Of a stretch of DNA of 64,000 nt, positions 27,262 to 35,893 are shown one piece after another. A program made the position numbers and the translations under genes. The notes under the pieces are model-generated. The model had not been told where the DNA came from and ran no database searches. It saw only the letters and a list, made by a program, of their open reading frames with translations. Every line of letters starts with the position of its first letter. Positions within the stretch are counted from its first letter, which is position 1. Origin of the DNA: Thiorhodovibrio litoralis (GTDB lineage: Bacteria > Pseudomonadota > Gammaproteobacteria > Chromatiales > Chromatiaceae); NCBI RefSeq assembly GCF_033954455.1, contig NZ_CP121473.1:4512501-4576500 (forward strand), read 5' to 3'.

Positions 27262-27374
27262 GATGTCAGATTTGATGGGCATGTGGTGGCTTGGTTACCA
27301 CTTTGGCCTGAAGAAGTAGCGCTGGCTCAGGCTCGAGCGAGATTGATTGAAGTGGATAGGGGTGGGGCGAAATC

Positions 27375-28181
27375 GTGTGTGGATTGATGGGGATCCAGTT
27401 GGGTCGACGATTGACATGCGCCGAGCACCAACGGGTCAAGGAACTCTTCACAGGGGTGTTGCTGGCGAACGAGGAACGGGGCCGTGAGGCCACGGGCGTG
27501 GCTGCATTCTGGCCGGACGGAAGCCACAACATTTTGAAACTGCCGGTATGTGCGAGTGAGTTCGTCGCTTCCCAGGAATTCGCGGATTTCATGAATTCAT
27601 GGGACCTCTCAACCTGCACGTTACTGGGACACACACGGAAACCCACCAAGGGCTCCGTCTGGAATCCCGACAACAATCAACCGATTCGGGTTGGGCAGAC
27701 GGTGGGAATCCATAACGGCACCATACACAATGACAACTTCTTATTTGATACCCAGAACCTTGAGCGCAAGGCTGAGGTGGATAGTGAAATCATCTTCTCC
27801 ATGCTAAACACCATTGAGGATATCTCTCGCATGGACTCGGAGACGATCAGCGCCATTCAACGCGTTTCCAGAGAGCTTACCGGATATTTCACCACTCTTT
27901 CCGTGCAACTGGAAAAGCCCCATCAGGTGTTGGTAATGAAATATAACAACCCTGTTTCATTTCATTATAGCCGTTCATTGCAGGCCTATTTTTTTTCCTC
28001 GAGATATGTGTTCCTGCGAAAGGCGTTTGGTCGGCAGGTGGTAACGGAGGCACTGGAAAGCAAGACTGGTTATCTGTTCGACGCCATGCGTCAGGAAGAG
28101 CCCGTGGGGAGACCCCACGTCCACTTTCCCTTGCAATCAACATCAGATTGCTGTTGTTGCATGGAAACCACCGGTTTTTGA
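27375..28181 (+). CDS. Class II glutamine amidotransferase domain protein, cassette gene 4
   Basis: A 268-residue N-terminal-nucleophile hydrolase that should release ammonia from glutamine. It starts GTG at 27375 so that Cys2 (MCGLMG) is the nucleophile after Met removal, with a G-rich ribosome site ahead. Further family marks are LLGHTRKPTKGSVWN (about residues 77-91), VGIHNGTIHN (about 110-119) and a VDSEIIF near 135. It has no fused synthase domain, so it likely supplies ammonia to a separate partner, most plausibly the amidoligase next door. The C-terminal tail is Cys-rich (CCCCME). Together these imply glutamine-dependent amidation. Confidence 0.82.
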   Translation: MCGLMGIQLGRRLTCAEHQRVKELFTGVLLANEERGREATGVAAFWPDGSHNILKLPVCASEFVASQEFADFMNSWDLSTCTLLGHTRKPTKGSVWNPDNNQPIRVGQTVGIHNGTIHNDNFLFDTQNLERKAEVDSEIIFSMLNTIEDISRMDSETISAIQRVSRELTGYFTTLSVQLEKPHQVLVMKYNNPVSFHYSRSLQAYFFSSRYVFLRKAFGRQVVTEALESKTGYLFDAMRQEEPVGRPHVHFPLQSTSDCCCCMETTGF

Positions 28182-28337
28182 GAAATGTGTCTTCAACCAC
28201 CCTGACGCTTCGCTTTTGGGTAGTTCTTGAATCTTCATCCCGTAACGGAGAAATGCCTTGGCACGCCCAAGGTGCGGCTCGCTGCCGATATATTCCGGTT
28301 TGCGGATACTAGAGCGATCCGGATGCTTGTCGTTCAT
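28143..28337 (-). CDS. Short minus-strand reading frame in the cassette (doubtful)
   Basis: A 64-residue frame (MNDKHPDRSSIRKPEYIGSE at its start, then HLGRAKAFLRYGMKIQELP) overlaps the 3' end of the amidotransferase gene by 39 bases and fills the 195-base gap before gene 5. Composition is protein-like, but no ribosome site is seen and no family is recognised. It could be a small real gene, a remnant of an inserted element, or chance. Listed because the gap is otherwise empty. Confidence 0.22.
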   Translation of the reverse strand: MNDKHPDRSSIRKPEYIGSEPHLGRAKAFLRYGMKIQELPKSEASGWLKTHFSKTGGFHATTAI

Positions 28338-28376
28338 GGAGGTTTTTAGAATCCATCGATTAAGAAGGGGATAGAT

Positions 28377-28817
28377 ATGAGCGAAAATGAGAATAATAAA
28401 GATCGGCGTATAGATCGGTCTGCAATTCCCCTGATCGCCGTTAGAAAACAGCTGGAACGAATAGTGAAAGATGGGAATCTGAAGGCAGCTGTACTGGCCA
28501 GCAGCGACGGTTTAACTCTTGTTGCTCCAGTTAACGATGATCAGTCCGAGGCGATTTCGGCGCTTGCGGGGTATTTAAACAAAGCAAAATCATTGATTGA
28601 GAAGAATCTGCTTAATACCGCAGCAACGGATATCACTTTCACGGGACAAGATGGTACAACTTTTCATTGCCGATATCTTGAACTTTTTGATGAATTAGTA
28701 ACTCTAGCCGTTATTACCAAAGGGGCTGCACCATCGGGGGAAATCCTGAGCCGTGCCATGAGTGGGATCATGCGTATCATGCGGAAGCACGATCAGCTTT
28801 CTACTAGGCACGGATGA
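28377..28817 (+). CDS. Roadblock/LC7-domain protein, cassette gene 5
   Basis: A 146-residue protein: an Asn/Lys/Asp-rich first 15 residues, then IPLIAVRKQLERIVKDGNLKAAVLASSDGLTLVAPV, a classical Roadblock start, followed by the helix and strand pattern of the fold (DITFTGQDGTTFHCRYLELF, LVTLAVITKG). It differs clearly from gene 1, so the two could form a heterodimer. A GGGG ribosome site precedes ATG 28377. It closes the same-strand run. Roadblock proteins are partners of small GTPases; none is encoded here. Confidence 0.85.
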   Translation: MSENENNKDRRIDRSAIPLIAVRKQLERIVKDGNLKAAVLASSDGLTLVAPVNDDQSEAISALAGYLNKAKSLIEKNLLNTAATDITFTGQDGTTFHCRYLELFDELVTLAVITKGAAPSGEILSRAMSGIMRIMRKHDQLSTRHG

Positions 28818-29018
28818 CGATACAGGCGGTGCCTGATTGGGGTGAGGCTACCACGGCCAAGCCAGCGGCGAACCCTCGCTTCCCGGCGCACGATCTCTGG
28901 GTCATACTGACGTCTAGCCGCTCGCGCGACCATACTCGCTCAGAGACCCATATACCGAATGCGCGCGGATCATTCCGTTTCCCGCGGTATGGGGTCTTGA
29001 AGCCAGAATACAGGGAAC

Positions 29019-29954
29019 ATGGCCGTCACAAAAATAGAATTGGGTGCAATCCTAGAGGAACACGCTCTTTGGCTCGGCAGAAAGGGCGGGAGTAGGGCTA
29101 GCCTTAACGGCGCCGACCTTCGCGATGCCGACCTTCGCAAAGCCGACCTTCGCAACGCTGACCTTCGTGGAGCAAACCTTGATGGCACCACCGTTCAAGG
29201 TGCAAAGCTTGACGGTGCCGATCTGTACGGCGCCGACCTTCGCGGCGCCGACCTTGGTGGAGCAAAGCTGCACGGTGCCGACCTTTACGGTGCCGACCTT
29301 CAGGGTGCCGATCTTCACGGCGTTGACCTTCGCAGCGCGGATCTTCAGGCCGCTGACCTTCGCAGCGCCGGTCTTTGCGAAGCGAACCTTCGCGGAGCCA
29401 ACCTTCGCAGCGCCGACCTTCGCGGAGCCGACCTTGAGGGCGCCAACCTTCACGACGCCGACCTTTACGGTGCCGATCTTTACGGCGCCGACCTTCGCGG
29501 GGCCGATCTTTACGGCGCGGACCTCTACGGCGCCGACCTTCGGGAAGCCAAGCTTCGCGGCGCCGACCTCTACGGCGCCTACCTTGCCGGTGCCGACCTT
29601 CACGACGCAGATCTTCACGGCACCAACTTACCAGACTTTGCAATCTGCCCGGAAGAAGGGGGGTTTATTGGTTGGAAGTACGCGGATGGCGCGATCCTTG
29701 AGTTATACATCCCGGAGGATGCGGTTCGCGCGTGCTCGTTAGTAGGACGGAAATGCAGGGCAACGCACGTTGTGACGCGCGCGGTCAGTAGTGGACCAAA
29801 AAAACCGGCCTACAGGACGCGAAAAGGTACGCGATACATCGTCGGAAAGGAAACTTGGGCGGATGCTTGGAATGATGATCCGCGTATTGAATGCACGAGC
29901 GGCATTCATTTCTTTATGACTCGGAAAGAAGCCGAGGAGTATGGCACGCGCTAG
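29019..29954 (+). CDS. Pentapeptide-repeat protein with conserved C-terminal domain
   Basis: A 311-residue protein. Residues about 28-205 are some 35 pentapeptides of the A(D/N)LxG type, which fold into a right-handed square beta-helix; such proteins can mimic DNA (gyrase protection, Qnr) or serve as scaffolds. The remaining 105 residues (FAICPEEGGFIGWKY through HFFMTRKEAEEYG) form a domain often fused to such repeats in proteins of unknown function (DUF5758-like). GGGA precedes the ATG by a few bases. The repeats make long GC-rich shadow frames on both strands, which are not genes. Confidence 0.85.
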   Translation: MAVTKIELGAILEEHALWLGRKGGSRASLNGADLRDADLRKADLRNADLRGANLDGTTVQGAKLDGADLYGADLRGADLGGAKLHGADLYGADLQGADLHGVDLRSADLQAADLRSAGLCEANLRGANLRSADLRGADLEGANLHDADLYGADLYGADLRGADLYGADLYGADLREAKLRGADLYGAYLAGADLHDADLHGTNLPDFAICPEEGGFIGWKYADGAILELYIPEDAVRACSLVGRKCRATHVVTRAVSSGPKKPAYRTRKGTRYIVGKETWADAWNDDPRIECTSGIHFFMTRKEAEEYGTR

Positions 29955-29965
29955 CCCTTTTCCAT

Positions 29966-30283
29966 TTATCCTTCCGCGATGTCCATGCCGCCGGTGAGCT
30001 CCTTCATGGCCTTGGCGGCAGCGTCGGCTGCCTGGGCCTGGGCGGCAGAGATGGCGGCTTTGATGAGGGTTTCGAGCAGGTCATAATCCGTGGTGGGATC
30101 GTTGCGAATCTGCTCGGCGATTTTGAGATTGACAATGGCGAGTTTGCCATTAACGGTAGCGGAGACGGCCCCGCCGCCAGCTTCGGCTGTGAAGTCCGTG
30201 GCGGCAAGTTTCTCTTTCAAGGCCGGCATCTCGGTTTGCATTCGGCCGGCGATTGTCAGAATTTTATCGAGATCTTCAATCAT
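29966..30283 (-). CDS. YbaB/EbfC-family nucleoid-associated protein
   Basis: A small DNA-binding protein of 105 residues with the YbaB pattern: a helical N-terminus, MQTEMPALKEKLAATDFTAEAGGG, then VSATVNGKLAIVNLKI and a long helical tail. YbaB proteins dimerise and bind DNA with little sequence specificity. It starts at ATG 30283 with GGGGTG upstream. In most gammaproteobacteria ybaB lies between dnaX and recR; here it does not, and the region upstream is decayed, so this is probably a second or relocated paralogue. Confidence 0.8.
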   Translation of the reverse strand: MIEDLDKILTIAGRMQTEMPALKEKLAATDFTAEAGGGAVSATVNGKLAIVNLKIAEQIRNDPTTDYDLLETLIKAAISAAQAQAADAAAKAMKELTGGMDIAEG

Positions 30284-30336
30284 AGTACACCCCACTGAGT
30301 TTATGCGTTCTCCAGGCCGCAGGGCACGGCGGCGGA

Positions 30337-30549
30337 TTAGTCAATGTCGTCGGCGTCCTTGTTCTCAGCGACGTCCACGGGCAGGTCGTCAAAAGCCGAG
30401 ATTGATTGTATCGTTTTGCCCGTGTCGATGTGTTTGAGATCGCTCTCGAAGAGCCTCCTGACCGACTGCACAGCCCGGTCGTGGTGAGCACCTTGTTGCT
30501 CAGCCGCATCACCGGCACGGGTGGCGCGGCGGCGGGCGTCGAGTTCGCT
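30337..30549 (-). pseudogene. C-terminal remnant of an unidentified gene, upstream of ybaB
   Basis: The minus-strand frame ends DLKHIDTGKTIQSISAFDDL then PVDVAENKDADDID and a stop at 30337-30339. It is hydrophilic and protein-like for about 55 codons, but an in-frame stop lies just before and there is no start with a ribosome site. It reads as the tail of a larger, lost gene that was probably co-transcribed with ybaB. Family unknown. Confidence 0.35.
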
Positions 30550-31123
30550 CTATGGCTCGCGGACTCGCCATCTCCTCCAAATGGGGAGAGGCTTTGCGCC
30601 GTCGGTGCGGGTCCCCACCCTCCAGCAGGCAATAGACGGAATCATGACTAACCATCCAGCCGCCGCAGATAGCGCTCGCCGCCGAGTTGGCGCATTTGCC
30701 GGCGTATCCAACGCGCGCGCTGGAATCCATCGCCAGCAACCGCGCAATGCTATCGTCATAACCATCCAGCCCACCAGAACCACAGAGCCCCTCACAGCGC
30801 CCATCGTTCGGCGCACAATCCACCTCAGGATCAGAGCCAACCCGCAGCACCCGACTCGGCGCCTGGATATTGAAATCACCGGCCGCTCGATTGATTGGCG
30901 CTAAGACTAAAAGTGTCGCTTGTCTCGGCCAGGTGATGCCCTGAGCAGAATCTAGCACAGCCGGAAAACTGGACAGTCGCACTCCACTTGCCATCCGCCG
31001 AGATTCGCGAGCGCGTGGCACGCTCGATCAAAAACCCTGGCACGCCCAGTCAAGTCCGCGCGCCCGATTGGGAGCAGGATACCCCTGACCCGCTGGCCAA
31101 TTTCCAGCTAATCAGCTCTTCTG
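30550..31123. other. Decayed stretch between ybaB and the wbp genes
   Basis: About 570 bases without a credible complete gene. On the minus strand, one frame reads protein-like near 30720-30900 (segments such as APSRVLRVGSDPEVDCAPND) and another ends QLGGERYLRRLDG and a stop near 30653, but they are in different frames and lack starts. It looks like gene debris; I see no repeat or RNA. Confidence 0.4.
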
Positions 31124-31711
31124 TCATCCGCCTAGCTGTTCAATCCGCCCGTTCTGAAGCCGGTAGCCGTGCCCACCGCTGGGGCAGGTGGCCTGCCCAT
31201 CGCCGCTTAGCGGCAGCTCCAAGCGCTCGCCATGCGCGCTCATCCAGCCGATCTGCCGCGCCGGGACGCCGACCATGAGGGCATAGGGCTTGACGTCTCG
31301 GGTGATAACCGAGCCGGCGCCGATGAAGGCGTATTCGCCGATGGTGACTCCGCAGACGAGAGTGCAGTTGGCGCCGAGGGTGGCGCCCTTTTTGACCAGG
31401 GTCGGACGGTATTCGTCCTTACGCGACACTGCCGAGCGGGGATTGTAGACGTTGGTGAAAACCATGCTGGGGCCGCAGAAGACCTCGTCTTCCAGGGTGA
31501 CGCCATCGTAGACTGAGACGTTGTTCTGAATCTTGACGTTGTTTCCGATAACGACCCGGTTGCCGACAAAGACGTTCTGACCGAGCGAGCAGTCGCGACC
31601 GATGCGGGCGCCGCCGCAGATGTGAACCCAGTGCCAGATGCGGGTGTCGGGGCCGATCTCGGCACCCTCGTCGATGATGGCGGTGGGATGCGCGCGGTAG
31701 GCGTGGCTCAT
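31124..31711 (-). CDS. wbpD: WbpD-like acetyltransferase (UDP-amino-sugar N-acetyltransferase)
   Basis: A 195-residue left-handed beta-helix (hexapeptide) acetyltransferase. It begins [21 protein letters not shown], contains [21 protein letters not shown] and [13 protein letters not shown], and ends with a GVPAR segment, like WbpD of Pseudomonas, which acetylates the 3-amino group of UDP-GlcNAc(3NH2)A in the di-acetylated uronic-acid pathway of O-antigens. The adjacent wbpB-like gene supports this. It starts nine bases after wbpB. The aminotransferase (wbpE) and the UDP-GlcNAc dehydrogenase (wbpA) are not next to it. Confidence 0.85.
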   Translation of the reverse strand: MSHAYRAHPTAIIDEGAEIGPDTRIWHWVHICGGARIGRDCSLGQNVFVGNRVVIGNNVKIQNNVSVYDGVTLEDEVFCGPSMVFTNVYNPRSAVSRKDEYRPTLVKKGATLGANCTLVCGVTIGEYAFIGAGSVITRDVKPYALMVGVPARQIGWMSAHGERLELPLSGDGQATCPSGGHGYRLQNGRIEQLGG

Positions 31712-31719
31712 GGCTAAGT

Positions 31720-32676
31720 TTATTCCCGCACTTGGGCGCAGAAGGGATGATAGTCGCCGCGCAGACCCTGCGGGCTGGCGTTACGGATTTGATAAACGGT
31801 TTCGACAGCGGTGCGCGCTTCATCCAGACCGAAGCCTTGTCCGCTGAGAATGTGGCGATAGCTTTCGGTGTGAAGATCGGTGAAGCCACCGGAGAATTCG
31901 ATCTCCTCTGCATCGACGGTGATGGAGCGATAGGTGCGCTGGTTTTGCTCGCGCGCGCTCGCGGGCAGATGATCGGCATTGATGGAGAGGAACCAGCGTA
32001 CCCGTGCTTGTGCGAGCTCCAGATAGCCAGCGGCACAGTCCGGGCGACTGAGATGGACCTGGCTATCGCGGACAGGGCCGAAGACCCAGCTCAGCATGTC
32101 GAAAAAATGCACGCCGATGTTGGTGGCAATGCCGCCGGATTTCTCTAGGTTGCCTTTCCAACTGCGCTGATACCAGTTGCCGCGTGAGGTGATGTAGGTG
32201 ATATCGACGTCTCGGATGCTTGTGTCGTCCCTGTGGATGCGTTCGCGCAGCGCGATGATGCTGGGGTGTAGGCGCAGTTGCAGAATGTTGTAGATGCGTG
32301 CGCCAGTTTCGGTCTCAATTTCATGCAGGCCGTCGATATTCCAGGGGTTGAGTACCAGCGGCTTTTCGCAAATGGCATGAGCGCGATTGCGCAGGGCGAA
32401 GCGAATATGGGCGTCGTGCAGGTAGTTGGGCGAGCAGATGCTGACGTAATCGACGGGTCGGCCCTTGCGGCGCAGTTTGTCGACGTGGCGGTCGAAGCGC
32501 TCGAATTCGGTGAAGAAATCCGCCTGCGGGAAGTAGCTGTCGATGATGCCGACGCTGTCATTGGGGTCGAGCGCCGCGAGCAGGGTCTGCCCGGTGTCCT
32601 GGATGGCGCGCATGTGGCGCGGCGCGACGAAGCCGGCGGCGCCGATCAGGGCGAAGGTGGCGGGTGGGTTTGGCAT
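31720..32676 (-). CDS. wbpB: WbpB-like NAD-dependent oxidoreductase
   Basis: A 318-residue Gfo/Idh/MocA-type dehydrogenase. The Rossmann motif is [14 protein letters not shown] at residues 8-21, and [15 protein letters not shown] and [17 protein letters not shown] follow as in WbpB/WlbA, which oxidises the C3 hydroxyl of UDP-GlcNAcA to the 3-keto sugar. The C-terminal half is the substrate domain. It is the first gene of the wbpB-wbpD pair. The long gap upstream (32677-32949) holds its promoter region but no recognisable element. Confidence 0.85.
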   Translation of the reverse strand: MPNPPATFALIGAAGFVAPRHMRAIQDTGQTLLAALDPNDSVGIIDSYFPQADFFTEFERFDRHVDKLRRKGRPVDYVSICSPNYLHDAHIRFALRNRAHAICEKPLVLNPWNIDGLHEIETETGARIYNILQLRLHPSIIALRERIHRDDTSIRDVDITYITSRGNWYQRSWKGNLEKSGGIATNIGVHFFDMLSWVFGPVRDSQVHLSRPDCAAGYLELAQARVRWFLSINADHLPASAREQNQRTYRSITVDAEEIEFSGGFTDLHTESYRHILSGQGFGLDEARTAVETVYQIRNASPQGLRGDYHPFCAQVRE

Positions 32677-32949
32677 AGCGCGTTGTTTGGATCCGGTTTT
32701 GGTGTTCCAGTGAGAGTGGTCGACTAAGCGGGCAAAACGTTAATGGTCTCTAAAAATTCCATCGAGCCAGGCATAATCCTTATTTTACGCAGATGTCCAG
32801 TCCCGACCAGAGTTGGAGCGGAGCGCGAGCATCCCTGCCCCAGGGACCGTGAGCCGTGGCCGATGATCGCGGTTATCGGCATGACTTAACCGCGCGCGGC
32901 CTTTGCGCTAGACTCCGACAACCTTTAGCCATGCCAATGGGGCATTTTC

Positions 32950-33528
32950 ATGTCGCATGTTCGCTTACCGTTTTTTGTTCCAGGCAGCGCGCCAGTGCTT
33001 GGCGGCGCGCTGTCGCTAGTCTTGGGCCTCGCCCTGAGCTTGGGCATCCCGGCAACGGCCGAGGCGCAGCAGCAGGTTTATCGCAGTGTCGATGCGCAGG
33101 GTAATGTCAGCTTTTCCTCCTCACCGCCAGCCGGGAGCAATCTTCGCAGTGTAGAGAGCATCGAGCTCCAGCCGGGGCCGAGCGAGGCCGACCGCCAGGA
33201 GGCTGAGGCGCGCGCCCGCGAGATGCAGCAAGCCGCCGATGCCTATGATCAGCGTCGCCAGGCCGCGCGCGAAGAGGCCACTAAGCAGCAGCAGGAGGCC
33301 CAACCCAAGCCAACCGCGTCAGCCGGTGAATCGGGCGATGCCGAGCAGTGGAACGAGCTTCTGGTGAACGGCCGGACCCTCACGCCCGAGCAGCAGATGC
33401 AGGTTGACAAGGCCAAGCGCGAACTGCTCGAGGCCGAGCCCAAAGGACGCGAGTCTTCCGGCGACGATCTGTATCAAAGCCGCGGCAATTTTCGCCCCGG
33501 CACCGGACCGCGCAGTGAGCGTGAATAA
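32950..33528 (+). CDS. DUF4124-domain envelope protein
   Basis: A 192-residue exported protein. A hydrophobic leader (residues 12-35, cut after AEA) precedes a DUF4124 module, QQVYRSVDAQGNVSFSSSPP, that is common in Gammaproteobacteria and of unknown role. The middle is a charged, Gln/Ala/Glu-rich helix (likely coiled coil) and the end is hydrophilic. It sits one base before the TolC-like gene and probably shares its transcript. Confidence 0.75.
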   Translation: MSHVRLPFFVPGSAPVLGGALSLVLGLALSLGIPATAEAQQQVYRSVDAQGNVSFSSSPPAGSNLRSVESIELQPGPSEADRQEAEARAREMQQAADAYDQRRQAAREEATKQQQEAQPKPTASAGESGDAEQWNELLVNGRTLTPEQQMQVDKAKRELLEAEPKGRESSGDDLYQSRGNFRPGTGPRSERE

Positions 33529-33529
33529 C

Positions 33530-34585
33530 ATGTCATTGAAAAAGTCGTTTCCATTATCCGGACATTTCACCAGATCGCGCCCAGTGTTGGCTTTGCGCTG
33601 GCGGACGGCGTCCTGCAACATCTCGGCATTTACGCGCCTTGCGCCTCTGGTTCTGGTGTTGGCGCTGGTGCTGCCGGTGGGCACGGCGAGCGCCGCCGAG
33701 GCCCTGCCCGATCCGCTGAGTCTTGAGCAGGCACTGGAGCTTGCAAAGGCCCATCCCCGCGTCGCCGCGGATGCGGACAACCTGCGTTTTCCGCGCCCGC
33801 TGGCGCTCTTCATCGGCTGTCACGATCTGGCCTTCACCGGGGCGCGCGATGGCGACGTGCGCCGCAATCAGGCCTGGGCTTCATCCTTGATCGACGCCAA
33901 TGCCGCGCAGCGCCTGGAGGTAATGCAGCGGTTTTTCGATGTGCTGCTCGCGGATCTGAGCTTCGCGCGCGATAACGAGGCCATGGCCGTCGCCTTCGTG
34001 CAGCTCGATCGCGCCCGGGCACGTGCCGAGCTGGGACAGTTCTCCCCGCTGCGCGTTGCCGAGCTGGATGCCGAGTATCAGATGATTCGCCGCCAGCGCG
34101 CCGCGAGCGAGGCCGCACAGCGCCTGACCCGCTCCCTGCTCGCCCAGGCGCTGGGTCGCCCGGACACCCTGCCGAGCAAACTGACGCTGCCGAAACTGCC
34201 TGGGGACGACCTCAAACCACCCAAGCTTGAGGATGTCATCAGCGCCGCGCGCGCCGATAATGCCCACATCCGTCAGCTCGCCGAAGAGCTGAAAACCAAG
34301 GAGGCCCGCGCCCTGCTCGACATGGATATTGAACAAAACGCGCTCGAGCTCATCACCCGCCTGGGCCTGCTGGGGCTGATCGCAGAGCAGACGGAGACCG
34401 AGGCCTACTGGCGTGATCTCAAACTGGACGAGAGCCGCACCCTCTATGAGCTTGAAGCCCAGGCCGACCTTGGCTTCTCGATGAGTCAGCAGACCCGCGC
34501 CCGGCGTGACCAGGAGCAAGTCGCGCTGTGCCAGGCTCTGACTCTGGCTGAGCTTGATGCGTTGCAAGGCAAGCCGGTACGCTGA
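33530..34585 (+). CDS. TolC-like outer-membrane factor, short
   Basis: A 351-residue protein starting ATG 33530, one base after the previous stop, with a signal-like hydrophobic region near residues 35-55. After LSLEQALELAKAHPRV, the standard TolC/OEP opening, it has alpha-helical segments with RARAELGQFSPLRVAELDAEY, as in outer-membrane efflux proteins, and a second ELITRLGL repeat. It is shorter than usual (about 420-470) and the first OEP unit is partly unusual (FIGCHDLAFTGARDGD), so it may lack the full barrel. With the HlyD-like gene it suggests a two-component export or adhesion unit; no inner-membrane pump is next to it. Confidence 0.6.
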   Translation: MSLKKSFPLSGHFTRSRPVLALRWRTASCNISAFTRLAPLVLVLALVLPVGTASAAEALPDPLSLEQALELAKAHPRVAADADNLRFPRPLALFIGCHDLAFTGARDGDVRRNQAWASSLIDANAAQRLEVMQRFFDVLLADLSFARDNEAMAVAFVQLDRARARAELGQFSPLRVAELDAEYQMIRRQRAASEAAQRLTRSLLAQALGRPDTLPSKLTLPKLPGDDLKPPKLEDVISAARADNAHIRQLAEELKTKEARALLDMDIEQNALELITRLGLLGLIAEQTETEAYWRDLKLDESRTLYELEAQADLGFSMSQQTRARRDQEQVALCQALTLAELDALQGKPVR

Positions 34586-34708
34586 GTCCGGTACCCTGCG
34601 CGCACTGCTGATCGCGTCTGGCGGTCACCGCCTCCTGTTCCAACCCTATCCCGGTCCCGTCCGCGTCTGCGTCCGGTCCCATCCGGGTGTTGACCTGAGG
34701 ATGTCATC

Positions 34709-35497
34709 ATGGCGTCACCACTGCTAACCAGGCTCGGCCCGCTTGCCCTTGGCCTGATCGTCTCTCTGATCAGCCTGCCGGCGCTAGCCCTGCAAATGAA
34801 CGGCCGGCTTGAATGGGTGAATCGCGTCGAGATGCGCGCGCTGGAGAACGGCATTGTGGCCGAGGTGTTGATCAAGCCGGGGCAGCATGTCAAGAAAGAC
34901 GATGTGCTGCTGCGCATGGATCAGCGCGAAGCCCAGGCGCGACTGCTCGAGGCGAGTGCGCGCCTGGCCCGCACCCAGGTCGCGCTGGAGAACGCCCAGC
35001 GCGAGCTCGACCGCACCCAGGAGCTGTTCGACCGCGGCCTGATTGCCATCGAGGAGCTCAAGGACGCTGAGCTCGAGCACTCCGCCGCCAGCGCCGAAGC
35101 CGAGTCGGCGCGCGCCGGCGAGGCTGCTGCCGCCGTGGCCCTGGAGCACACCGAGCTGCGCGCCCCCTTCGACGCCATCGTGGTGGAGCGCAATGCCGAG
35201 CAAGGGGCGGTGATTTTCCGCTCGTTGCAGCCCAAGCCGTTGCTCACTGTAGCGCCCAACGACAAAATGCTCGCCCGCATTCTGGTGACCTCTGAAGTGC
35301 TGCGCCGTTACCGCCCGGGCCAGGACGCCAAGGTCCGGGTCCGTGGCGAACTGCGCGATGGAGAAGTCTACAGCCTGGGCGTCGAGGCGGTGCGCATCGA
35401 CCCGGACGGCGCGGTCTATGAACTCGACGTCATCTTTGCCAGCGAGCCCGACGAAATTCTGCGTCCGTCGGAATTTGTGCAGGTGATTCTGCCCTGA
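34709..35497 (+). CDS. HlyD-family periplasmic adaptor protein
   Basis: A 262-residue membrane-fusion protein. An N-terminal signal or anchor (LALGLIVSLISLPALALQM) precedes a biotinyl-lipoyl-like segment NGIVAEVLIKPGQHVKKDDVLLRMD, a coiled-coil hairpin (residues 70-130) and the second half-lipoyl part (LRAPFDAIVVERNAEQGAV), then a beta-barrel domain. AGGA lies before the ATG. It follows the TolC-like gene after 123 bases. Transport substrate unknown. Confidence 0.85.
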   Translation: MASPLLTRLGPLALGLIVSLISLPALALQMNGRLEWVNRVEMRALENGIVAEVLIKPGQHVKKDDVLLRMDQREAQARLLEASARLARTQVALENAQRELDRTQELFDRGLIAIEELKDAELEHSAASAEAESARAGEAAAAVALEHTELRAPFDAIVVERNAEQGAVIFRSLQPKPLLTVAPNDKMLARILVTSEVLRRYRPGQDAKVRVRGELRDGEVYSLGVEAVRIDPDGAVYELDVIFASEPDEILRPSEFVQVILP

Positions 35498-35732
35498 GTC
35501 GATGCCGGACCAGAAGGTTGCCCAGATAGCGCGATCACAAAGGAGCCGAAACCCCATGTGGTTGAGGTAGCGCGCGCGGCCGAGACGGAACTTCGGCCCC
35601 GCGCCCGCCTCTAATTTGTCATGTCCCTCTTGATGACAGGCGGGGCATGGTCGCCAGGGAACTCCCCCTCCCGAAACGACCGGGGAACCGGGACTTTGCT
35701 AGATCCCCCTGCTTGATCTCCCGGTGACCATT

Positions 35733-35757
35733 GTCCCGGTGACCCGGTCACCGGGAC
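35733..35757. repeat. Perfect palindrome (11-bp arms, 3-nt loop)
   Basis: GTCCCGGTGAC, CCG, GTCACCGGGAC form a perfect hairpin on either strand. Less strict copies of CCCGGTGACC lie just upstream. It is in the convergent gap between the HlyD gene and der; a bidirectional terminator or a protein-binding site are both possible, but no T-run follows. Confidence 0.6.
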
Positions 35758-35760
35758 TTT

Positions 35761-35790
35761 CTTGATCCGATCTGGCTTGATCCGATCTGG
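35761..35790. repeat. 15-bp tandem duplication
   Basis: CTTGATCCGATCTGG occurs twice in direct succession (35761-35775 and 35776-35790), next to the palindrome. Probably a slippage product. Confidence 0.7.
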
Positions 35791-35893
35791 CTGCTCTGGC
35801 TGAATGTTCGGCTGGTTCGGAATTCCTCCCACGCCACCCACAGCTAACCCGGCCACCCGCATTCCAGGTGCCCGCGCTTGCCAGCCCATGCGC

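Larger units (their letters stand above)
35498..35893. other. Non-coding gap with internal repeats
   Basis: About 400 bases with no credible gene. It contains the palindrome at 35733-35757, the 15-bp tandem pair at 35761-35790, and three dispersed copies of CCGGGACTTT-like sequence. Both neighbours (HlyD gene and der) end here, so it is a convergent intergenic region. Confidence 0.6.

Noticed and set aside
29052-29643. Long reading frames opposite the pentapeptide-repeat gene
   Set aside because: They mirror the 15-base DNA repeat and have no independent codon signal or ribosome site.
29966-30295. Longer YbaB start at GTG 30295
   Set aside because: The ATG at 30283 has GGGGTG at a proper distance, and the extra four residues are not conserved in the family.
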